Origin: Amoeboaphelidium protococcarum
Taxonomy: Eukaryota > Aphelidiomycota > Aphelidea
DNA: 64,000 bases
Reading direction: 5' to 3'
Assembly (NCBI GenBank): GCA_023515745.1
Contig: JALECJ010000004.1
Coordinates: 558,001 to 622,000, forward strand
Below, in pieces: positions 23,310 through 35,854 of this stretch. The translations under genes and the position numbers were made by a program. The first letter of the stretch is position 1; each line of letters opens with the position of its first letter. The notes beneath the pieces are model-generated. The model saw only the letters and a program-made list of their open reading frames with translations, searched no databases and was not told where the DNA came from.

Positions 23310-24056
23310 ATGCCTGTTATAGCAATACCCGATTTAACACTTGTTACCAGTGCGGATAATGGGACTGTGGGATCGACTAGTTTGAATGATCATGAAATAT
23401 GGCTTTTGAAAATGATGGCCATCTACAGCGCGATTCTTATTGTTTTATGGAATTTCCCTCTGCTGAAATATCTTCTGCTACCATGTAAACTATTCAACAC
23501 GAGTATTCATGAAGTGGCTGGTCATGGAATGGCTGCCGTGTTAACAGGAGGTAAAATTAAATCAATAACAATTGAAGCAAACACGGCAGGTGCTACTGTG
23601 ATTCAAGGTGGAAATTAGTATGTTACACTCCCTGCCGGTTATATTGGGACTGCATTCTATGGAGGTATAATGCTGTTTTGTGCGTTCAATGTGCTCGCGT
23701 CAAAGATTGTCTCTATAGTTATTGGCGTCTTCTTGCTCATAATGCTCTACTACGCAAAGGGATGGATTGCGCGTTTAATTTCTGTATTCTACATTGGACT
23801 CATTGTAATGTTCTGGTTGATATAGGATGCGTACTATCTGACATTCTTCATACTGTTCCTGGGTACGCTGTGCTGTCTCAATTCACTCCTGGATTTTGAG
23901 TCACTAATTTTCTCCCAGAGTATTGAAGATTCTGATCCGTATAAATTCTCAAAGCTATGCAAGTGTCTCCCTGCACAAGGCTGGGCATTCCTCTGGCTCA
24001 TCATCAGTCTGATATTCATGGCTGGATTCACATTCCTCGGCATTTTTGTATTTTGA
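23310..24056 (+). CDS. M50B-like membrane metalloprotease family protein
   Basis: 248 aa with about six or seven hydrophobic helices. The zinc motif HEVAGHGMAAVLTGG at residues 67-81 (H-E-x-x-G-H, with AVLTGG following) and the later GYIGTAFYGG are the hallmarks of the peptidase M50B-like family found in fungi, plants and bacteria. A preceding hydrophobic segment (MAIYSAILIVLWNFPLLKYL) and later DAYYLTFFILFLGTL fit a multispanning protein. The family is related to site-2 proteases, but most members have no known substrate. The start is the first ATG; an upstream in-frame TTG is unlikely. Confidence 0.85.
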
Positions 24057-24408
24057 TTTACATTGTGCACGTATCTACCCACCTGCCTATTCCTTTATAG
24101 AATGAAATATATTGTCTAGTTATCATATCGCTATGTTTACATGTGACTTTACGCGTTCCACGTACAGTAAGTAGTACAGTATTCATCTGCTGCTCATTGT
24201 GATTTCTTTATTCAAAATTGTTTCACCTGTCTCCACAGAAATGCCGTTTCAAAACGCGTAAGTCTTTCCCGTTTCGGATAAAGCCTTTGCTTTAATTTGG
24301 TCCATTAAATGTCATTTTTAACTCTTTATTTGCCACCATCACATTTTCCGTACAGTCTCTGTAGTACAAATTTTGTCAATCATCATTATTATTATTAAGA
24401 AGTAGAGA
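24057..24408. other. Intergenic region upstream of UDP-xylose synthase
   Basis: 352 bp between same-strand genes. It contains two ACGCGT hexamers (about 24152 and 24256) and an ATT triplet run just before the next start. No gene seen. Confidence 0.45.
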
Positions 24409-25794
24409 ATGTTGAAGAGGTACTTGCCCATAGTGGTCATTTGGGCGGCTTTCATGTTTTTCTTTATGAGTTTTGGCACGACCCAGCCATTGGCGCAAAG
24501 AGAACAAGAGCAACAAGACGTGGATTTTGAATCTGCAGCTTCATCTGGTACTGCTGAGAGAATGCAAATGAGAGCCATAGATAAGTCATAAGAAGAATTG
24601 ATTGAAGACACTTTACGGGCTCCGGTGACTATTAAGAAGGACGATTCCGAGTAGTAGGCTTCCACCGAGGATATGGTGCAAGCTGTTGGCGATGAGCGAT
24701 ATGGGAGTTAATTCGAACTGACAATGTTATAGAGTTTGTACTTTATGAAACTTTACGACAATGGCAGCAACTAAGATGGCAATGCGGATCAAAAGGTCTT
24801 AAAGATACAGTCTGTGAGAGATTATCCTCCGGTAAAACTATTATCACCGTCCTCGTAGAATAGAATTCTGGTGACTGGTGGTGCCGGCTTTGTGGGAAGT
24901 CATCTTGTGGACAGATTGATGTTGATGGGACACCAGGTTGTTGTTGTTGATAACTTCTTCACGGGTAATAAGAGGAACGTGGAGCATTGGCTTGGACATC
25001 CTAATTTTGAGCTTATTAGGCACGATGTCGTTGATCCGTTCATGATTGAGGTGGATCAGATCTATCATCTAGCGTGTCCTGCTTCCCCGCCGCATTATTA
25101 GTATAATCCTATCAAGACTGTTAAAACTAGCGTTATGGGTACTATTAATATGCTTGGACTGGCTAAACGCGTCAAAGCTCGATTCCTATTAGCTTCCACA
25201 TCTGAGGTGTATGGCGATCCAGAGATTCACCCACAGACTGAAGATTATTGGGGTCATGTTAATCCAATTGGTCCACGTGCGTGTTACGATGAAGGGAAAA
25301 GAGTTGCGGAGACTTTGACATATGCGTATGCTAAATAAGATAATGTTGATGTACGCGTGGCTAGAATATTTAATACTTATGGGCCGCGAATGAATGAACA
25401 CGATGGAAGGGTGGTGAGTAATTTCATAATGCAAGCTCTCAAAGGAGAAGATCTCACAGTGTACGGACAAGGTGAGCAGACTAGATCCTTCCAGTATGTA
25501 CATGACTTGGTGGATGGCCTGATTGCTCTGATGAATGCAAATTACAGCGAACCTGTTAATATTGGAAATCCTGATGAATACTCTATACTGAACTTTGCCC
25601 GTCTCATTCGAGATCAAATTAACAAGGATGCCTAGATCGTAAACTTGGAAGCTGCCAAAGATGATCCACAAAAGAGAAGACCAGATATAACTCGTGCCAA
25701 AACTTAGCTGGGATGGACTCCTAAATTTAGCACTCAGCAAGGCATTGCAGAAACTGTTGAATACTTTAAGCGATTTCTGAGTTAATACACTTGA
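24409..25794 (+). CDS. UXS1: UDP-glucuronate decarboxylase (UDP-xylose synthase)
   Basis: 461 aa. It converts UDP-glucuronate to UDP-xylose. The N-terminus has a short cytosolic stub and one transmembrane segment ([19 protein letters not shown], about residues 5-23), the type II Golgi topology of UXS1, then a stem of about 120 residues. The extended-SDR core follows: [14 protein letters not shown] (NAD binding), [30 protein letters not shown], the catalytic Tyr-x-x-x-Lys in [20 protein letters not shown], and [17 protein letters not shown]-xylose starts glycosaminoglycans in animals and glucuronoxylomannan-type coats in fungi. Only 109 bp separate it from CysRS. Confidence 0.96.
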
Positions 25795-25903
25795 TTGCGT
25801 TCATTCTATATTCTAATTACATTCATTGAATTCATTTACTTTTAACACGTTGTGAGCCGTGGCCGAGTTCTCTCTTATAGTTCAACAAAGAGCGAGTGAG
25901 CGA

Positions 25904-28303
25904 ATGTTAAAGAGAACAATGACCGACTGGATAAGACCGACAGTGAGCGCTAGTTAGACTACTTAGTTGAAGTTGTACAATTCCCTGACCAAGAAGAAGG
26001 AGGTATTCATTCCGATTAGAGGCAACAGAGTCACCTGGTACTAGTGCGGTCCGACCGTATATGATGCTAGCCACATGGGCCATGCGCGGGCGTACTTGAC
26101 ATTTGACATTATGCGGCGCGTTCTCTCTGACTACTTCAAGTACGATGTGTACCAGGTTATGAATATTACGGATATTGATGACAAGATTATATTGCGCGCT
26201 CGTTAAAATTATCTCTTTGACGAGTACAAAGCGTAGGTGTTGTAGAAGTAAGACCTTGTGGAATGGCGTAAGGTTGGAGGCCACATTGAACAACTGCTGA
26301 TCAACTATGCGCGCGCTAATGTTCTCGATAAGGTGAAAGGTGCAGATATTCACAATACGAGTGGCGATTAATCTGCGGCCAGTCTTACCGTTGACTCTTT
26401 ACTTAATCAACTCACGTCAAAGGATCAGGAACTGTCCCTGGCTGTCGGTGAGAAGTATGTCATGCGCAAGAGTTTAATCGTGGCAGTGAGTGAAGCTCTT
26501 AAGTAGACTGATTTTTCAGATAGTGCGTAATTCACGTCCCTGCTGGATACTGCAAAGGATATTATAGCCGCTCATCTGGACTCTGAAAAGGGAAGCGGCG
26601 TGACTGATCATCACATTTTCAAATCTTTGACCGTGTACTGGGAAGGAGAGTACTTTAAAGATATGAAAGCGCTGAATGTTCAAGGCCCTGATGTGTTGAC
26701 TCGTGTGACTGAATACGTGCCGGAGATTATTGATTTTGTGGACAAGATTATTTAGAATGGATATGCGTATGAGAGTGATGGAAATGTTTATTTTGACGTG
26801 CAAAAGTATAAGCAGTCACATCAGTATGCTAAAATCTCGCCATAGTCTCAAGGTAACGCCAGTCTTTTGAATGAAGGTGAAGGTGCCCTGAGTAGTACAA
26901 CCACGTCTGGTAAAAGGTCTCCGCAAGATTTTGCTTTATGGAAGGCATCAAAGCCTGGGGAACCGTTCTGGGAGTCGAAGTGGGGACGAGGTAGGCCTGG
27001 TTGGCATATTGAGTGCTCAGCCATGGCAAGTCATGTTCTCGGCTAGTAGATGGATATTCATAGCGGTGGAATTGATCTGTGTTTCCCTCATCATGACAAT
27101 GAGTTGGCGCAATCTGAAGCGCATTATGAGTGCCAGCAGTGGGTGAACTATTTCCTGCATGCCGGCCACCTGCACATTGAGGGTCTTAAAATGTCGAAAA
27201 GTCTCAAGAACTTCATCACCATCCAAGATGCATTGAAGTAGTACACACCCGATCAGATTCGATTGCTATTCCTGTTACACCCGTGGAATTCAGTTCTCGA
27301 CTATAAGACGTCATCTATGAATGAAGTTTAGGCTGCAGAGGCTACTTTGAGAAAGTATTTGACTAATGTTCGTGCCTGGTAGTTGTAACACAAGATGTCC
27401 CAGGTTAATTTGTCTGCTAATGATGGAAATCAATCGGTACCTGGTCACAATTTCAATAATGGGGAACGTGAGTTGATTGAAGGGCTTTACGTCAAGTAGA
27501 CTGCTGTTCATGAGGCATTGTGTGACAATCTCAACACGCCATTGGTGATTAAGGAATTGCTGGATCTTGTGAGTAAGACAAATTTATACATTGCTCAGAA
27601 AGAGCAATCAAAGATGCAGCCTAATGTTGAAGTTTTGACCTCAGTTGCTTCTTACATCCAGCGAATGTTGTCCGTTTTTGGATTGCAGACGTTTGAAAAG
27701 TCTGCAGCTGGAATTAGTTCTAACGATTCTCAAAACTCTTAATCCAAAGATGATTTGGTACTTCCTTACCTGACTGCGCTCGCTAATTATAGAAGTGAAA
27801 ATCGCTCTATTATCGCGCAGGGAATGGCGGCTCTTAAATAGGACGACTTGGTAAAGGCACGTCAGATCTTTTAGGACCTTCTTAATCTCTCTGATTAACT
27901 CCGTGATCAAGATCTGCCTGCTCTTGGTGTGTAGTTGGAAGATAAAGATGGTGGAAAGTATATGATTAAACTCAAGGATCCGAAATTGTTGCAGTAAGAG
28001 TTGTAGGATAAATTAGCTAAGGAGTAGGAGAAGAAGAAGGCTAAGGAAATGCAGGCGTAATTGGCCTAGTAGAAGTTGATGGAGAAGCTGCAGAAGGGCA
28101 AAACTAAGCCTGAAGATTTGTTCAAGACTGATCAATACTCCCAATGGGATGCTGATGGTATCCCGACTGCGGATGCAGAAGGTGTTGAAATTGGAAAGTC
28201 TAGGCGTAAGAAACTCATCAAGGAGCAAGAGCTGTAGAAGAAGCTGCATCAAGAGTACCTGTAATGGTAGACATCATATTAAAAGTAGGAGCAGAAGTAG
28301 TGA
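25904..28303 (+). CDS. CARS1: Cysteinyl-tRNA synthetase, cytosolic type
   Basis: 799 aa, single exon. It charges tRNA-Cys. Class I motifs: [20 protein letters not shown] (HMGH variant of HIGH and zinc Cys), [20 protein letters not shown], the zinc-binding [19 protein letters not shown], and KMSKSLKNF. The long insert between [10 protein letters not shown] and FVDKIIQNGYAYE, and the Lys/Glu/Gln-rich C-terminal extension (about 680-799), are characteristic of the eukaryotic cytosolic enzyme. Dozens of Gln codons are TAA/TAG, some in conserved positions. Two in-frame ATGs lie at 25904 and 25919; the first is taken. Mitochondrial use of the same enzyme cannot be judged. Confidence 0.96.
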
Positions 28304-28417
28304 CGCAGGTACATTTGAAAAATATAAACTCCATTTAATACACCTGTTGCACACAGACACACGCTTACTAATTAACACCTCCAAAGAGACGCTGCATATC
28401 ATATCTTCAAAGTTAGA

Positions 28418-29097
<680 letters not shown>

Positions 29098-29499
29098 ATT
29101 TTAAGTCAAAGTAGTCTTAACAAATGGATTAATTCTTAAATGTTATAAAGTGAGAGGTATTAATTAATGTTAATTATATATACTCAGCAATTATTTATGA
29201 GCCTAATGTTAATTATAATAGCTGGTAAAATAAATGCTTCTCTCCGATTGACTGACTAAACGACTATCAATAATAGACGAACAGAAACAGAGAAGAAGAA
29301 CGAAAGAAACGAAAGTTCTCAACGCGGAACGACAACAAAATTCATCACCTGAACCGCTTTGACACTGCGAAGTACAGTAACTATTGGGGACGATTGTCTT
29401 ATTCAGTGTATTTCAAAGTAAATTATAATTCAAATTTGACATTCTTTATTATTTCTACTCTAATCGGACGATAATATTGCTTTAATCTCCATATATAAT
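29098..29499. other. Divergent intergenic region Rab/TRAPPC4
   Basis: 402 bp, AT-rich, between outward-facing genes, with a purine-rich GAAAGAAACGAAAG stretch near 29303. No gene seen. Confidence 0.45.
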
Positions 29500-29940
29500 A
29501 TGTTGTACTATTTGATGATTGTGAACAAGTCTGGTGGTTTGATTTATAACACGGCGCTGACTGAGGATGGCGCCAGTGGACACCCGAAGCTTAGTTCCAA
29601 TGAGTATCTGGTGATGGCTGGAATGTTTCATGGTCTGAATGCAATCACCACGCGGTTATGTGTCAATGCTCCGACTGATTAGAAGAATTATGGAATTGAA
29701 GTGCTGGAGACTGACACGTTCCGCCTCCATTGTCTAGCCACGTTGACTGGAATAAAGTTTATACTCACTTGTGCCGTTAATTATGCGCCTCAGAATGCTG
29801 AACTCTGTTTAAAGCGTATCTACGAGATTTACGCAGACTTTGCCATGAAGAATCCATTCTATTCTCCTGAAATGCCCATCAGATCTGAAACTTTTGATAC
29901 TTAGATTCGAGAACGCATTATAAAGTTGAGTTTAAAATGA
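29500..29940 (+). CDS. TRS23: TRAPP complex subunit 4 (Trs23), short form
   Basis: 146 aa. TRAPPC4/Trs23 contacts the Rab1/Ypt1 exchange site in the TRAPP tethering complexes of the secretory pathway. The longin fold is clear: [57 protein letters not shown], and [25 protein letters not shown]. The PDZ-like insertion of the animal protein (219 aa) is absent: only about ten residues join the first strand to KLSSNE. It lies next to a Rab gene by chance. Single exon. Confidence 0.93.
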
Positions 29941-30208
29941 ACATATGAATGAACTTTGATTACATTTCTTTTGACGTGTTTATGCAATTGAATTCTTTTA
30001 TTATGCTGACAGTTTCATTTCTGCATAAAACTCGCCGACTATCGCGTTTCAATGACAGAATCTTACTGCTGTTCTGCACTGAGCACTCTTTAATTTCTGT
30101 TTCAACTGCTGAACATCGCCTCTTCTTTCATTCAAAAGACAACGTTCATACAAGTTTAACGCGCGTGTTGGTATATATATACTGTATATTGTCGAATAAT
30201 CAATCAGA

Positions 30209-31110
30209 ATGACTAAACCTAGCAAGAAATCTGGCAGTTTTTCTAATGACGGTATGTATTTATATCATAATGACGAGTCGTAAATGACAATGTAATGTCC
30301 CTTTTCGTGTGTAAATGTGTAGAACAGAGAATCTTGCAGTACTTGAAGCAGACTAACCGTCCTTATAGTGCGACTGACGTTTGCAACAATCTGAAGGGTG
30401 AGATTGGAAAGACTGCAGTCACTAAAATTCTGGCGTCTCTTCAGGAAAACGGCCAACTCAGCCATAAAGTTAATGGGAAGCAGATTGTCTATCTGACGCG
30501 TCAAGATGTGGAGGGCATGGAAGGAATCTCGAAAGAAGAAATGGAAGATTTGGACTTGAAACTGCAAGAAATCAAAGAGCAAGTAGCATAAATGAAGGAG
30601 AATGTCAAGCAGGACACACAGACTCTGAACAATTTGACGAGTACTCTGACCAACGATAATATTAAACTTCGTCTTGAAGAGCTGGAATCTGAGGTAATTT
30701 TTTTTACAGTTCTTTCACCTGAGATCAAAGTGTGAGTGAACGTCTTACGCGTGTTTCATGTGTCATTAATGTAGTCGGCCAAGAATGAAGCGAAACTGAA
30801 TGTTTTACGCGACGGAACGGCAATGGTCAGTGATGAGGAAAGGAAGCGCGTAGATGCGCAGTATGATGAGATGAGAAAAGCTTGGCGTAAACGGAAGAAG
30901 ATGTTTAAGGACATTATCAGTGCAATTACTGAGAGTGGTGGTATTAAACCCAAGGAATTATTTGTAAAAATCTTTTGCAGCGTTTCATTCCCCTTACTTG
31001 TACATTAAAGATATTGCTGCTACGTACGTGTGTAGGAGGAGTTGGGAATTGAAGATGATGAAACGGTCGGGGCGGACATCAACCAGGATTACACACACTT
31101 TGTACAGTGA
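30209..31110 (+). CDS. HOP2: HOP2 (PSMC3IP) meiotic recombination protein, four exons
   Basis: Exons 30209-30251, 30323-30693, 30775-30963 and 31036-31110; 225 aa. HOP2 with MND1 stimulates DMC1/RAD51 strand invasion and homolog pairing. Motifs: the winged helix QRILQYLKQTNRPYSATDV and GKTAVTKILASLQENGQL, QIVYLTRQD, a long coiled coil (about 85-150), and the second half KAWRKRKKMFKDIISAITES followed by KPKELFEELGIEDDE. Three introns (71, 81, 72 nt) all end TGTAG, and the protein continues exactly across each. It is the most intron-dense gene in the window with the carrier. Intron 3 is a multiple of 3 and lacks TGA, so its retention would be translated. Its stop is 35 bp from that of the RasGAP gene. 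Confidence 0.93.
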
Positions 31111-31145
31111 ATACAGTACATGTATTAATTTATCATCTAATTGAA

Positions 31146-33908
31146 TCATACATTCCCAATGTATTCTTCCACTTTATCGCAATGCCGCATAATGCTTTTC
31201 AATTCTGGCTCAGCTTCAAAAGTGGACTTTCGCTCAATCAGATACTGATGAAACCGCGCCAAATAGCGCTCCTAATCCAGGCCATAATTCTTGTCTATAT
31301 TTTCAAAATACACCCCAGGAGGAAGAGTAGAGATCTCGTCAATAAATTCCATGACTTGCGAAGAATTTTCCATTATGAACATGTTCATTTCCAGCATGTA
31401 AGGCTCTTTTACACCAAAATTAGCCAGATTTGCCAGACATTGCATAATCTTCGCCAACAGAGTCAGAGAACGAGTTGTCCTTTGATCAGGATAGTCTCTG
31501 GTCAGATTGAATAGTTTAGGATTCAATATCGCGGGACAATAAAGTCTCAAAAATATGAATCCACTAACAGACGTGTACACTACTGGATTGTACTATTTCT
31601 ATGTGGTGCCAAATCTCTTCATTACACTTTGTTGAATGTAATTGAAGATCACTCTCAGTTCAATAGGCATATTCGGTACGGAATCCCGTATGGCCACCCA
31701 GATAGATTAAGCATATCGATAACAGCGATCCAACATCTATTTTGCATCATTATCATCATTGGCATTACTACTACTGCTGCTATCACCTAAGCGAGTCGAG
31801 TCAAGTTCAATGTGGACCTTGTCGACGCAGATCTAATTCAATATACTTCCAAGCGTTGATCTCAGATAATCAAAACCGATCAGTTTCATGTACGCGTCAA
31901 GAGCTTTAGTGAGCAGAGAATTGCCACGGAATAAAACATTCATATTCTCAGTATTCTCCACTTCATTGGAAATCAGCTATGTTATCCATTTTATAGCTTA
32001 CTAGTTGCAGCAGTGTATACCCAGCAAAATTTCAGCAATCTTCTCCAAGTCAGCTGCTATAGAGGATAGCGGATAAACGATCGAAGTCTTAGTATCCAAA
32101 AGTAAATCCAAATAACACTTGTAAGCCTACAATGGAAGTATAAGCTAATCTTTGTAAACAAAGTACAGTTTCATCTATCCTTTAGAGCTGTGAAGATTAG
32201 CACCACTAGACAAAGAATCGCCAGAAGCAGATAAGATCTGACTTGATGACGATGATGACGAGGAAGAATTGAGAGAATTTAAAGAGTACCAGGCATCAGC
32301 TTCCCCGTACTGAATATTACTCAGCAGAATAGAGCCGTACTCTGAATCTTTGTTAATCTTGTGCTTCTGCATAAGGGCGATTCGCATGAATTAAATACCC
32401 TCAATATCATCAAAATAAAAGTCTTCACGCCAGAATGGATTACCACCATGATTTTTGCGGACATTAGACTGGCAAATGAGCTCATCATTTAAGTATACCA
32501 TCAGATAAACATCAGACTGCGCGGGAACTCCTTTCGCTTCAACTAGACGGAGGTGGAGAGACTTGACCGCTCTAATCTTCTACTCTTTAATCGTGGGACC
32601 AATGGCACATTTAAGAGCCAGAACCCATCGTCTGTACGACAAGGTATCGGCAGCAGCAAAATATAAGCACTTCTGTTTGCTTAAGCGGATAGAGAACACT
32701 AACCGACGCTTACATATACTCTCATCAACTGGCTATACGGCTGTACGATAAGACAGTTTAGATAAATCGGCAACAACAGTATACGAAGCTTCATCACTTG
32801 CTAAAACTAATGTCTAATCCTTAAGTAATCGATAGCGGTTCTACTTCCAAGTAGAATTCTTACTCAGATCTTTAGAGGATGATAAATATCCAATCATCAA
32901 AGCACCACTACCTTTAGAGCCACTTGATCCGTATGAATGCTATGACAAGGATCGACTGAGTGAAGAGCTATTCAGTAAACTCTGGATTTCATGAGAAGAA
33001 GATTGGAACACTTTCTGTAAAGCATCAAGCCATAAAGACAAATTACCATCTACACTAATGAACAAGGCATTTTTCAATTTGAATCCATTAGAATTGATAG
33101 TTTCCAGCCCATCCACGGTGCTCAAATCAAATACCACAAGAAAATCATTAGCATTGAGTCTACGGCAAGCTTTGATCTTGCAATTGTTTAAATAACAGAA
33201 TGTGAGGTGGAATTCTGACTAATCTTCATACCTTAGCATAAAATATCCTTCAACCAAATACTCACTGTTCGAGCCATCATCAACCTTTGACAGTTTAGGA
33301 CTTAATTGCGCTTCCACGTCTGCATCTGATGGGTAAGAGTCACTACTCTGATACTCGAATTGGTAACCAGAAAGTTCTCCATTTAAAATCTAATGCACTT
33401 TATATCCGATATTATCAATATACTAAGTGTATGCATCTATCAGGCGAACAGCATCATAATACCCAAGTAAAAGCTATTTGTACAGACTGCTCTGCGCCAA
33501 ATTATACTATTCCAATTAACTTTGCTATGACACTGAGACGCTGGCCAGCTATTGTAGAGCACCTCCCACACGTTAAAGATTTTCATGAATCAAGTTCCCC
33601 ACGGTAACATCATCCACTATACTCAATGCGTTGCTGATACTTACACTGGCCTTATTATGCGTCAATTTTAATTACTCTGACGATGACGACGACGACAATG
33701 ATGAAGGTGACAATATACTTGAGGATGAGGTAATAGCAGGCGCGGTCTAATTGCTCGCAGTATCATGGATCATCAGCAGGGAATCAATGTAAATCTGGTA
33801 AGAGTTTATAGACTTTCTACAGGCCGCCTTCACTTTCTAATCAGAATCACTAAGAGCAGTCAGCTAAGACTTGATAGACAGCACTTGACGAGGGGTCAGA
33901 TACTTCAT
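31146..33908 (-). CDS. RasGAP protein with tandem PH and C2 domains, 920 aa
   Basis: Layout: a helical N-terminal region (about 1-190) with a Ser-rich linker; a first PH domain (EYLVEGYFMLRYED... to about 290, ending GNLSLWLDALQKVF); a second PH domain (GYLSSS...WKQNRYRLLKDQTL... to WVLALKCAI); a C2 domain (LHLRLVEAKGVP, NPFWREDFYFDDIEG); and a C-terminal RasGAP catalytic domain. The latter shows LFRGNSLLTKALDAYMKLIG with the arginine finger, VSGFIFLRLYCPAILNPKLF, and the helix RSLTLLAKIMQCLANLANFG. It should switch off Ras at membranes, the PH and C2 modules giving lipid targeting, as in SynGAP/RASA-type proteins. I start at the Met before KYLTPRQV; an in-frame ATG further upstream exists beyond a TATA-like stretch. 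Confidence 0.9.
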
Positions 33909-34291
33909 AACAGCAGTGGTCACTCCAAATTATTTTTAAATAAATTCTACACTTAAAAAAGGGAATAAAAATTACAGTAGTTAAAGTACGGTAGTATAAA
34001 AAGAGTAAATGCGGCGAGAAACGGTTAAAATGTCAAGATTGTCAATAAAACGGCCGCGAGACTTCATTCAAAGTGCCTGCATTAGTCGAGATACTTAAAA
34101 CTACAGGTTTGCATTCTGTGTGTCTGCAATGATTACAGAAGTTTCACGACTAACTTTATGAATTCAATCCGACTTTGTTTAATCAATCTCGATCAAGCAC
34201 ACACACGCTTGAATATCAAATTGTACGATAAACAAAATATAACTCTATTTATTAAAATATCAAAATAATGCTTTCATGAAGACATTCATAT
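33909..34291. other. Intergenic region upstream of the RasGAP gene
   Basis: 383 bp between two minus-strand genes, containing a TTTTTATAC TATA-like element about 80 bp upstream of the RasGAP start (minus strand). No gene seen. Confidence 0.4.
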
Positions 34292-35347
34292 TCAGTTCAG
34301 ACGGAGTTTGCCTAAAAACCTCTAGATTTTGGACTGACGCGACCTGATAAGCAATGAATTTTCCTTGGGCATAACATTTGCTTAATAAAAACACTAAGGA
34401 AATCTTCTCGTCAAGCTTTCCGCAATCTTTATCGCGTGCTCATTCACACCGATATAGTTCAAATCTCTCACTATGCGGCATGCATTAGCGGAAGTTGCCA
34501 AATCCCAAATTCCTTTTAGCGCTACAAACACAATCGGTTTAGAGTCCAAATATCCTCCCAACCGCAGAAGCTAGAACAAATCCTCCAGACGGGCTACCTA
34601 TGTATTACGATTCACCAAGGCAGAATATGCAAGTCTCCCAACATTCGCACTATATAAGCTTAAATCTAAAGCTCTCTACTTTGGATCCTTAAACAATTCC
34701 AAGACATTCTCGTCATCCACTTGTGAAAGAAGTAGCAGACGCGACATTTAAAATTCATAATCCTCAAATACCAAAGTTATGGTTTAATCAAGAGCGGACA
34801 TCCTTCTTACGATATCATCATTTTACAAATTATGAACCAGAGACAATATAAAGTTATTCGACTCATACATTAACAGAAATTAATTATAGGACGAACGCAT
34901 TACAGCCAAAACAACATGGAATGAGAACTGTTTGTTAACAGGCAAAGAGCCGCGGCTCGCAGGATAATGCAAGTCCCACTTAGATCCTGCTATAGCTTTC
35001 TGTAAAGGTTAGTCACGTCCAATGAAATTGAAAGCACACGAAGTTCTCAGTAGACTTCTCTTATTCTTTTTTTTAAAGCAAGATGAAATAGCAAATACAA
35101 GCGGATGCTTTTTGACTGTATCACCAGGACAACTTTCGAAACACTCTACCCAGAACTGAAATGCAGAGTCACCTTAGAGAAACTGCATAATTTAAACACG
35201 TCACTTACCCATCCTATCTAAACCTGAATGTTCAACGTCCAAAACAAGCTTTGGTTGATGCGACCCTAAAACTTAATTATAAATCGCGGGCGGCATGTCA
35301 ACGTCTAATGTAAAGACTGGTAGCAGATCCAGGTGATTATTATTCAT
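34292..35347 (-). CDS. Uncharacterised protein with a 36-nt intron, 339 aa
   Basis: Not recognised. Exon 1 35347-35209, intron 35208-35173 (GTAAGT...CTAAG, 36 nt), exon 2 35172-34292. The unspliced frame meets TGA at the third codon of the intron, while splicing joins two frames into 340 codons ending in TGA. The protein is soluble: an N-terminal domain (HLDLLPVFTLDVDMP..., KHPLVFAISSCF, SLPVNKQFSFHVVLAVM) with about six Cys, then a helical half (MSRLLLLSQVDDENV...FVALKGIWDLATSANACR) and a basic C-terminus. The helical half is loosely reminiscent of F-box-type scaffolds, without a firm match. The coding call is strong because of its length; the acceptor (AAG) is unusual here. Confidence 0.65.
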
Positions 35348-35854
35348 GGAGTATATAAAACCGGCAAATATGCAGATAAATAAGCAGTTGATGGATATCA
35401 TTTCAGTAAATAAACACTTTCTATCAGTATCATCAAATAGATTAAATGCAAATTTACAAATCTAGCAGCTTATGTCCTCTCAAAATTCCCCTGATTAGAT
35501 GCTGAACGTGCACCGTACTCGATAACACGAGTCAGATATAACCACTTTTACAGATTTTTACGGCCCCTGAGAGTATAACGCGTTAATCGTTTCATATTAC
35601 AGCATAGAATATACAGTATAATCTTGACTATTACTTTTTGCTAAGGAGAATTCAGAGTATTATAGCCAGCCATGAAGTAGATTTTGTGACAGAACCAGTC
35701 TGTAAGTTTGTTTTCAATCAGTTATCCTTCCTATCCTTCCTGCGAGTATCGATCATCCTTACAGTAATAGCTGTTTCATATTATTACTGGCCTCTCCCCT
35801 TTTTGCTACAGTTTTTAATCTTTCAGATAATTATAGTGATACTTAAGTGCAGCG
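35348..35854. other. Divergent intergenic region before the MST-type kinase
   Basis: 507 bp between outward-facing genes, including an ACGCGT hexamer (about 35577) and poly-T/TTTTTGCT stretches. Open stretches in it have no protein-like content. Confidence 0.45.

Noticed and set aside
25189-25740. 183-codon minus-strand ORF
   Set aside because: Lies wholly antisense to the conserved UXS1 catalytic core. With TGA as the only stop long antisense ORFs are common.
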